Below are positions 1 through 4,884 of a stretch of DNA of 8,075 bases, in pieces. This DNA comes from Methylophilaceae bacterium UBA7525 (GTDB lineage: Bacteria > Pseudomonadota > Gammaproteobacteria > Burkholderiales > Methylophilaceae): the NCBI GenBank assembly GCA_002479405.1, contig DLMX01000079.1:530-8604 (forward strand). The letters run 5' to 3'. A program made the translations under genes and the position numbers. Each line of letters opens with the position of its first letter. Within the stretch, counting starts at the first letter, position 1. The notes below the pieces were generated by a model. The model worked only from the letters and a program-made list of their open reading frames with translations, was not told where the DNA came from and made no database searches.

Positions 1-141
1 ATCGGCCGCATCCGCAACCTGGCGCGCAGTGTCGCTGCCAGCTATCTGGACAGCCGCGCACGCCTCGGCTTCCCGATGGCGCCCAAGACTTGGGCAGATG
101 AAGTCCTGGCAAAACTGGAAAAAGAAAAGAAAGTCGCCTGA
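1..141 (+). CDS. glyQ: Glycyl-tRNA synthetase alpha subunit, C-terminal end (partial)
   Basis: The window opens inside this gene. The first base is in frame and 46 codons precede the TGA at 139-141. The visible peptide contains RNLARSVAASYLDSRARLGF followed by PMAP and ends in a lysine-rich tail (KLEKEKKVA). This matches the C-terminus of GlyQ, where a helix leads into a Y-x-x-S-R-x-x-L-G-F-P motif. GlyQ carries the catalytic aminoacylation core of the two-subunit (alpha2beta2) bacterial glycyl-tRNA synthetase and works in the cytoplasm with GlyS. The next gene, glyS, starts 2 nt after the stop, which is the usual glyQS arrangement and implies translational coupling. The N-terminal catalytic part lies outside the window. 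The identification rests on this short tail plus the unmistakable glyS next door. Confidence 0.93.
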   Translation: MGRIRNLARSVAASYLDSRARLGFPMAPKTWADEVLAKLEKEKKVA

Positions 142-143
142 AT

Positions 144-2294
144 ATGAGCAGCAAGAATCTGTTAGTTGAATTGTTTGTAGAAGAACTGCCGCCCAAGGCG
201 CTGAAAAAACTCGGTGAAGCATTCTCCTCGGCATTGGCCGAATCGTTGCAGGCACAAGGCCTGACCGCAGAAAACTCCGTGGTAAACGGCTTTGCATCAC
301 CGCGCAGGCTGGCAGCGCATATCACCAGTGTCGCCGCCAATGCTGCCGACAAACAGGTCGCGCAAAAGCTGATGCCGGTCAGCGTAGGTCTGGATGCCAA
401 CAGCAATGCCACCCCGGCCTTGCTGAAGAGACTGGCAGCACTCGGTGCGGACGAAACGGCTGTTGCCAGCCTCAGAAAAGAAAATGACGGCAAGGCCGAC
501 ATCCTGTTTCTGGATGCGGTCCAGACCGGCGCCTGCCTGGCAGAGGGATTGCAGAAAGCGATTGAAGACGCCATCGCCAAACTGCCCATTCCCAAGGTCA
601 TGACTTATCAACTGCAGGAAAACTGCGAACAGCCCGGTTGGGACAGCGTCAACTTTGTCCGTCCGGCACACGGCCTGGTCGCTCTGCATGGCAGCGATAT
701 CGTTCCGGTCAGCGTGCTTGGCCTGCAATCCGGCGACATCACTTACGGTCACCGTTTTGAAGCAAAATCCGACAGGATCAAGCTGGATAGCGCCGACAAT
801 TACGCGCAGCAACTGAAGGACGAAGGTGCGGTGATTGCCAGCTTCGAGCAGCGCCGCGCCGAGATCGTCAGCCAGCTGAATCAGGCCGCTGCCAAAGAGA
901 ATCTCAAGCCGATTGACGATGATGCGCTGCTGGACGAAGTCACCGCACTGGTTGAGCGCCCCAACGTGTTGCTCGGCCAGTTTGAGCAAGAATATCTGGA
1001 AGTCCCGCAGGAATGCCTGATCCTCACCATGAAGGCCAACCAGAAATATTTCCCGCTACTGGATGACGAGGGCAAACTCACCAACAAGTTCCTCATCGTT
1101 TCCAACATCAATCCGGCAGATCCGTCCAAAGTCATCGGCGGTAATGAACGCGTGGTACGTCCGCGTCTGGCCGATGCCAAGTTCTTCTTCGACCAGGACA
1201 GGAAAAAGTCACTGGAATCCCGTATCGAAGGGTTGGACAAGGTGGTTTACCACAACAAGCTGGGCTCACAGGGTGAGCGCGTACTTCGCGTACAAGCCAC
1301 AGCCAGGGCGATTGGCATGGCGCTGGGCGGCGAACAACTGGCAGAACAGGCCAGCCAGGCCGCCATCCTCGCCAAGGCCGACCTGCTGACCGACATGGTC
1401 GGCGAATTCCCGGAACTGCAAGGCATCATGGGTCGTTACTACGCGCAACATGAAGGCCTGGCTGATGACATCGCCTATGCGATCGAAGACCACTACAAAC
1501 CCAGGTTTGCGGGTGACGAATTGCCGCGCAACCAGGTCGGCATCTGCGTCGCTCTGGCCGACAAACTGGAAACCCTGGTCGGCATGTTCGGCATCGGTAA
1601 TATGCCGACCGGCGACAAGGACCCCTTCGCCCTGAGAAGACATGCGCTCGGCGTCATCCGCATGCTGGTGGAACTGGATCTGCCCTTGCAGATCCATCAC
1701 CTGATCACTACTGCCCAGGACGTCGTGTTGCAAAAGATCAAGCTCGAATTGCACGAGGAATTCGCCTTCAATCTAACCGATCTCGAGAAATTCATCTACG
1801 AGCGTCTGGCCGGTTACCTGCGCGAGCAGGCTTACACGCCGCAGGAAATCGAAGCCGTATTGAGCCTGCAGCCGCAGCGCCTGGGCGAAGTGCCCAAACG
1901 CCTGGAAGCAGTGCGTGCCTTTGCCAGGCTGCCGGAGGCGGACAGCCTTGCCGCTGCCAACAAGCGCGTCAACAACATCCTGAAAAAAGCCAGGGATGGT
2001 GCCGGCAAGTTCGGGCACAAACTGGATACGGCATTGCTGCAGGAAGCCGCAGAGATCGAACTGCATCATGCACTGAGCAAGACGGCACCCGAAGCAGACA
2101 AGGCATTCGAGCTGGGTGATTACGCCGCTTCGCTGCAATCCCTTGCCGCACTGAAAGCACCAGTAGACGCATTTTTTGATCATGTCATGGTCAATGCCGA
2201 AGATCCGGACCTGCGCGCCAATCGCCTGACCCTGCTGGATACTTTGTACCAGGCTATGAACCGCGTTGCTGACATATCAAAACTGGCGGCGTAA
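144..2294 (+). CDS. glyS: Glycyl-tRNA synthetase beta subunit
   Basis: This is the beta chain of heterotetrameric glycyl-tRNA synthetase, which charges tRNA-Gly with glycine. The beta chain binds tRNA. At 716 aa it is slightly longer than the roughly 690 aa of E. coli GlyS. Recognisable blocks are LLVELFVEELPPKAL at the N-terminus (6-20), ASPRRLA (51-57), FVRPAHGLVALHG (171-183), TYGHRFEA (200-207), KANQKYFPLLD (297-307), NERVVRPRLADAKFFFDQD (334-352), and LLTDMVGEFPELQGIMGRYY (414-433) in the HD-like region. The signature GMFGIGNMPTGDKDPFALRR follows at 480-499. The C-terminal 110 or so residues (including VRAFARLP and NKRVNNIL) form the DALR-type anticodon-binding domain. The ATG at 144 is chosen because it starts the conserved N-terminal block and lies 2 nt after the glyQ stop. 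No strong Shine-Dalgarno is seen, only a purine-rich AAAGAAAAGAAAG upstream, so coupling to glyQ is likely. The gene is intact, with no missing motifs. Confidence 0.98.
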   Translation: MSSKNLLVELFVEELPPKALKKLGEAFSSALAESLQAQGLTAENSVVNGFASPRRLAAHITSVAANAADKQVAQKLMPVSVGLDANSNATPALLKRLAALGADETAVASLRKENDGKADILFLDAVQTGACLAEGLQKAIEDAIAKLPIPKVMTYQLQENCEQPGWDSVNFVRPAHGLVALHGSDIVPVSVLGLQSGDITYGHRFEAKSDRIKLDSADNYAQQLKDEGAVIASFEQRRAEIVSQLNQAAAKENLKPIDDDALLDEVTALVERPNVLLGQFEQEYLEVPQECLILTMKANQKYFPLLDDEGKLTNKFLIVSNINPADPSKVIGGNERVVRPRLADAKFFFDQDRKKSLESRIEGLDKVVYHNKLGSQGERVLRVQATARAIGMALGGEQLAEQASQAAILAKADLLTDMVGEFPELQGIMGRYYAQHEGLADDIAYAIEDHYKPRFAGDELPRNQVGICVALADKLETLVGMFGIGNMPTGDKDPFALRRHALGVIRMLVELDLPLQIHHLITTAQDVVLQKIKLELHEEFAFNLTDLEKFIYERLAGYLREQAYTPQEIEAVLSLQPQRLGEVPKRLEAVRAFARLPEADSLAAANKRVNNILKKARDGAGKFGHKLDTALLQEAAEIELHHALSKTAPEADKAFELGDYAASLQSLAALKAPVDAFFDHVMVNAEDPDLRANRLTLLDTLYQAMNRVADISKLAA

Positions 2295-2296
2295 GC

Positions 2297-2445
2297 TTTG
2301 TGAATTACATAGCGATCAGCGAGACGATTACGGCGCCAGGCGCACGGAGCGCAACGACGATGACAGTACAGAAAGTACGGCAAGGAAGTGAGCACCGCGC
2401 AACACCGCGACGCATCGTTGCAGCTATTGATATGGAATTCACAAA
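2297..2445. repeat. 149-bp segment with terminal inverted repeats (MITE-like) filling the glyS-gmhB gap
   Basis: The segment begins 2 nt after the glyS stop and ends at the base before the gmhB ATG. Its ends are exact inverted copies: TTTGTGAATT at 2297-2306 and AATTCACAAA at 2436-2445. After one A/G mismatch (2307/2435) the pairing resumes, CATA 2308-2311 with TATG 2431-2434, so 14 of 15 terminal positions pair. In the same register ACGAT (2324-2328) pairs with ATCGT (2414-2418). Inside are GCGCC-A-GGCGC (2333-2343), GTAC-AGAAA-GTAC (2366-2378), a second inverted pair GCAACGA/TCGTTGC (2351-2357, 2415-2421) and a direct repeat of CACCGCG (2393-2399, 2403-2409). All other gaps in this operon are under 10 nt. 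I infer either a small non-autonomous mobile or dispersed repeat, or a large RNA fold between the two genes. No target-site duplication is obvious and there is only one copy in the window. The inverted repeat is seen; the mobile nature is inference. Confidence 0.5.
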
Positions 2446-2991
2446 ATGAAACTAGTCATCTTGGACCGCGACGGCGTCATCAATTACGACAGCCCCCACT
2501 TCATCAAGAGTCCCGATGAGTGGAAGCCCATCCCCGGCAGTCTGGAAGCGATTGCCCTGCTCAACCAGTCCGGTTTTCGCGTGGCTCTGGCGACCAATCA
2601 ATCCGGCATCGGCCGCGGACTGTTCGACATGGCGACCCTGAACGCGATCCACGACAAGATGTATCGAGCCTTGGGCCAGTTCGGCGGACGCATCGATGCA
2701 CTGTTCTACTGCCCGCATAGTGCAGAGGCCAACTGCAGCTGCCGCAAGCCGAAATCCGGCATGATTGAGGACATTGCGCGCCGCTTCGCCATCGACCTCA
2801 AGACCGTTTACAGTGTGGGAGACTCCCTGCGCGACCTGCAGGCCAGCGCAGCTCTCGGCGCACAAAGCATTCTGGTGCTGACCGGCAAAGGTACCAAGAC
2901 CCTGGAAGAGGGTGGCCTGCCGGAAGGCACTTGGGTTTGTGCAGACCTTGCCGAAGCCGCCCAGCGCATCATCGCCCACGACAACAGCTGA
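2446..2991 (+). CDS. gmhB: D-glycero-beta-D-manno-heptose 1,7-bisphosphate 7-phosphatase
   Basis: This cytoplasmic HAD-superfamily phosphatase removes the 7-phosphate from D,D-heptose 1,7-bisphosphate in the ADP-heptose pathway for the inner core of LPS. The 181-aa length is typical of GmhB. HAD motif I is LDRDGVIN, with nucleophile D7 and acid/base D9. Motif II is ATNQSGIGRG (49-58), with T50/N51. Motif IV is VGDSLRDLQ, with D126 and D130. The GmhB-specific zinc loop is present as CPH (89-91) and CSCRKPKSGM (97-106), giving ligands C89, H91, C97 and C99, with R100 and K101 in the substrate loop. The zinc loop separates it from the related histidinol-phosphatase HisB-N only partly, but there is no histidine cluster or imidazoleglycerol-phosphate dehydratase domain. 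The ATG at 2446 is preceded by a weak GGA (2434-2436, 9 nt spacing), which lies inside the right arm of the inverted repeat. plsC follows after 7 nt. Confidence 0.95.
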   Translation: MKLVILDRDGVINYDSPHFIKSPDEWKPIPGSLEAIALLNQSGFRVALATNQSGIGRGLFDMATLNAIHDKMYRALGQFGGRIDALFYCPHSAEANCSCRKPKSGMIEDIARRFAIDLKTVYSVGDSLRDLQASAALGAQSILVLTGKGTKTLEEGGLPEGTWVCADLAEAAQRIIAHDNS

Positions 2992-2998
2992 AAACGGT

Positions 2999-3712
2999 AT
3001 GCTGGTCATCCTGCGCTCTCTGCTCTTCACGCTCGGCCAGTGGCTGTTCACCCTCATCTTCAGCCTGTTCGCCGTCCTGACGTTTCCTTTCCACCCGATC
3101 ACCCGCTACCGCATCATCTCGATCTGGGCGCGCTCCATGCTATGGTGGCTACGCGTGACTTGCGGCATCCGTTACCGCATCACCGGCCGCGAGAACATCC
3201 CGCAATCTCCCAGCATCATCCTTGCCAAGCACCAATCGGCCTGGGAAACCCTGGCATTTCAGCAGATATTCCCGCCGCAGGTCTGGGTGCTGAAGCGCTC
3301 GCTGCTCTGGATACCGTTTTTCGGCTGGGGACTGGCCATGACTTCGCCGATCGCGATCAACCGCAGCGCCGGCCGTGAAGCTCTGAAACAACTGACAAAC
3401 CAAGGCAAGGATCGCATGCAACAAGGCTTCTGGGTGGTGATCTTTCCTGAAGGCACCCGCGTAGCACCCGGCACAAATGTCAAATACCATATCGGCGGCG
3501 CGTGGTTGGCAACACACACCAGCGCCAACATCGTTCCCGTAGCGCACAATGCCGGAGAATTCTGGCCCAAGAACTCATTCATTAAAAAGCCGGGCACTAT
3601 CACGGTCAGCATCGGCCAGCCGATCCAGGCAGCAGGATTGAAACCAGACCAGGTCAACCAGCAGGTTGAGCACTGGATCGAACAGGAAATGACGCAACTG
3701 GAACAAAGGTGA
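2999..3712 (+). CDS. plsC: 1-acyl-sn-glycerol-3-phosphate acyltransferase (PlsC family)
   Basis: This inner-membrane enzyme acylates lysophosphatidic acid to phosphatidic acid in phospholipid synthesis. From the ATG at 2999 it has 237 aa, close to the family norm. A hydrophobic N-terminal anchor (about 2-30, LVILRSLLFTLGQWLFTLIF) is followed by a second apolar stretch around 40-55. The catalytic motif I is H78-Q-S-A-W-E83, an HX4E variant of the usual HX4D. Motif II is INRSAGREAL (120-129), motif III is FPEGTR (149-154) and motif IV is IVPVAHNAG (178-186). The frame is open back to an ATG at 2912, but that would overlap gmhB by 80 nt and add 29 residues unlike the family. The ATG at 2999, 7 nt after the gmhB stop, puts the membrane anchor at the N-terminus. 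The Shine-Dalgarno is poor, so coupling to gmhB is likely. The exact lysophospholipid substrate is inferred from the family. Confidence 0.93.
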   Translation: MLVILRSLLFTLGQWLFTLIFSLFAVLTFPFHPITRYRIISIWARSMLWWLRVTCGIRYRITGRENIPQSPSIILAKHQSAWETLAFQQIFPPQVWVLKRSLLWIPFFGWGLAMTSPIAINRSAGREALKQLTNQGKDRMQQGFWVVIFPEGTRVAPGTNVKYHIGGAWLATHTSANIVPVAHNAGEFWPKNSFIKKPGTITVSIGQPIQAAGLKPDQVNQQVEHWIEQEMTQLEQR

Positions 3713-4419
3713 GTCAATACCAACTTGCATTACCGGATGGCGAACATATCAGCTACCAGCTGGAGCGCCGCTCACGCAGAACCATCGGCCTCAAAATCAG
3801 TGCTGCCGGCCTGATCGTGCATGCCCCGAAACGCATCAGCCAGCCGCAGCTTGAAAGTGCATTGCTGCAAAAAGCTGACTGGATACGCAAAAAGCTCAGT
3901 CAGCTCAGCGCCAACCAGCCATCACCCTTGCAGTGGGTAGACGGAGCGGAGCTGCACTTTCTCGGCAACCCGATGCAGCTAAGGTTAAGCCGCGATGCTA
4001 CCAACCGCAAGCCGCAGTTTGAACAGGGGATGCTGCATCTGCGACTGATCGATATTGACGATGCGGAATCCGTCTCCATGCGGGTAACTCAATGGTACAA
4101 AAAGGCTGCGCAACCAGACTTCGCACGCAGGCTTGAACTGTACGCGAACCGGCTGGGCGTAGCCTTGCCCAGGCTCTTCCTTTCCAACGCCCAGACCCGC
4201 TGGGGCAGCTGCAACAGCAAGCGTGAGATCCGCATCAACTGGCGCCTGATACAGGCGCATCCGCACGTCATCAACTACGTCATCTGCCATGAACTGGCCC
4301 ACCTGAAAGAGATGAACCACTCGCCCAGATTCTGGCAGGTGGTCGAGAGCCTGTATCCGGAGTACCGGGAAGCCGAGCGCGCGTTGAAACTGCTCTCGCC
4401 ACACCTACACCGACTCTAG
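3709..4419 (+). CDS. YgjP/DUF45 family zinc-metallopeptidase-like protein
   Basis: A 236-aa protein starts at GTG 3709 and overlaps the plsC stop by 4 nt (GTGA), so translation is probably coupled. The N-terminal half holds the typical DUF45 start, RRSRRTIGLKISAAGLIVHAP (20-40), whose beta-strand R-x-I-x-L-x-I pattern precedes a helical segment with ADWIRKKL (56-63). The C-terminal half carries the family hallmark RWGSCNSKREIRINWRLI (164-181). The zinc site HELAH follows (H194, E195, H198), with H204 in NHSP as the likely third ligand. This fold resembles M48 and SprT-like metallopeptidases. E. coli YgjP has been linked to UTP pyrophosphatase activity, so peptidase action should not be assumed. 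The position after gmhB and plsC is common in betaproteobacteria. The start is supported by the overlap and by the early conserved block; its Shine-Dalgarno is weak. Confidence 0.9.
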   Translation: MSQYQLALPDGEHISYQLERRSRRTIGLKISAAGLIVHAPKRISQPQLESALLQKADWIRKKLSQLSANQPSPLQWVDGAELHFLGNPMQLRLSRDATNRKPQFEQGMLHLRLIDIDDAESVSMRVTQWYKKAAQPDFARRLELYANRLGVALPRLFLSNAQTRWGSCNSKREIRINWRLIQAHPHVINYVICHELAHLKEMNHSPRFWQVVESLYPEYREAERALKLLSPHLHRL

Positions 4420-4431
4420 GAAATTCACACT

Positions 4432-4460
4432 TTTATACGCTGGTTTCTACATGCTATGCT
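4432..4460 (+). promoter_or_regulatory. Possible sigma70 promoter with extended -10 for the DUF805 gene
   Basis: In the 81-nt gap after the YgjP-like gene, TATGCT (4455-4460) is preceded by TGC, which makes an extended -10 element (TGn). A weak -35 candidate TTTATA lies at 4432-4437 with 17-nt spacing. The 5' leader to the start codon would be about 35 nt and contains the strong Shine-Dalgarno. A separate promoter makes sense because this gene is unrelated to the upstream operon. The match is partial: 4 of 6 bases in each box. Confidence 0.35.
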
Positions 4461-4489
4461 TTGCAGGCATTCCGCATATCAACAAAAAC

Positions 4490-4496
4490 AGGGAGG
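4490..4496 (+). promoter_or_regulatory. Strong Shine-Dalgarno that fixes the DUF805 start
   Basis: AGGGAGG sits 4 nt before the ATG at 4501. It is the best ribosome-binding site in the window. It decides between the start at 4501 and an in-frame ATG at 4456, which overlaps the likely -10 box and would add 15 hydrophilic residues not expected in this family. Confidence 0.8.
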
Positions 4497-4500
4497 TTTC

Positions 4501-4830
4501 ATGAATTTCGCAGATGCAATCAAGGTTTGTTTCAGCAAATACCTGGATTTCAGCGGCCGGGCTCGACGCTCAGAGTTGTGGTGGTTCTTTCTTTTCTGCC
4601 TGATCGGAAATCTCGTGCTGAGCATAATCAGCCAGACGCTGGGCAGTCTATTCGCACTGGCTACACTGTTGCCAGCTCTTGCTGTCGGTGCACGCCGCTT
4701 GCATGACACCAATCGCACCGGATGGTGGCAGCTAATCGGCCTGATTCCACTGATTGGTCTGATCGTCCTGATCGTGTTCTTTGTCCAGGAAGGCCAGAGC
4801 ACCGACAACCAGTACGGCTCACCAGTCTAG
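4501..4830 (+). CDS. DUF805 family small inner-membrane protein
   Basis: A 109-aa protein with the family layout: an N-terminal amphipathic stretch (FADAIKVCFSKYLDFSGRARR, roughly 3-23) in which F-x-G-R-A-R-R-S-E-W/L-W is the hallmark, then three or four membrane segments. Apolar stretches are at about 27-45 (WWFFLFCLIGNLVLSIIS), 48-63, and 76-95 (WQLIGLIPLIGLIVLIVFFV). Between the second and third lies the signature ARRLHDTNRTGWW (64-76), and the C-terminus has the usual S-x-x-x-N-Q-Y-G motif (100-106). E. coli relatives are YhaH and YhaI. The function is unknown; the family is often linked loosely to envelope stress or phage contexts, but nothing here supports a role. It appears to be a single-gene unit with its own promoter, and it converges on the ATPase gene with 37 nt between stops. 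Confidence 0.9.
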   Translation: MNFADAIKVCFSKYLDFSGRARRSELWWFFLFCLIGNLVLSIISQTLGSLFALATLLPALAVGARRLHDTNRTGWWQLIGLIPLIGLIVLIVFFVQEGQSTDNQYGSPV

Positions 4831-4848
4831 TAATTCGGGCAGGCATCA

Positions 4849-4884
4849 CACTCAGGCTGCGCAGCATTCAACGCAGTCTGAGTG
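4849..4884. terminator. Stem-loop between convergent genes (no U-tract)
   Basis: CACTCAG-G-CTGCG (4849-4861) pairs with CGCAG-T-CTGAGTG (4872-4884) around a 10-nt loop. Twelve pairs are Watson-Crick and one is G/T. In the + strand RNA this is a G-U wobble, so all 13 pairs form; in the - strand RNA it becomes a C/A mismatch. It follows the DUF805 stop (4830) by 18 nt. It also overlaps the last codons and stop of the copper ATPase gene on the other strand. There is no T-run on either side, so it is not a classical intrinsic terminator. It may stabilise mRNA 3' ends or aid termination from both sides. Confidence 0.5.

Noticed and set aside
297..989. 230-codon open frame on the - strand inside glyS, and another at 1266-1754
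   Set aside because: These lie opposite strongly conserved GlyS sequence and their translations show no recognisable domain or start signals.
1577..1610. Perfect 9-bp inverted repeat GGTCGGCAT / ATGCCGACC with a 16-nt loop
   Set aside because: It encodes the conserved GlyS segment LVGMFGIGNMPTG, whose amino acid pattern explains the complementarity. It is mid-gene with no sign of a regulatory role.
2295..2445. Intrinsic terminator after glyS
   Set aside because: Several small hairpins exist, but none is followed by a T-run, and the downstream genes are co-directional with operon-like spacing.
2912..2998. Upstream extension of plsC to an ATG at 2912
   Set aside because: It would overlap gmhB by 80 nt and add a non-hydrophobic 29-residue tail unlike PlsC. 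The ATG at 2999 fits the membrane anchor and operon spacing.
4456..4500. Earlier in-frame ATG for the DUF805 gene
   Set aside because: It overlaps the likely -10 box and ignores the strong AGGGAGG placed just before the ATG at 4501.
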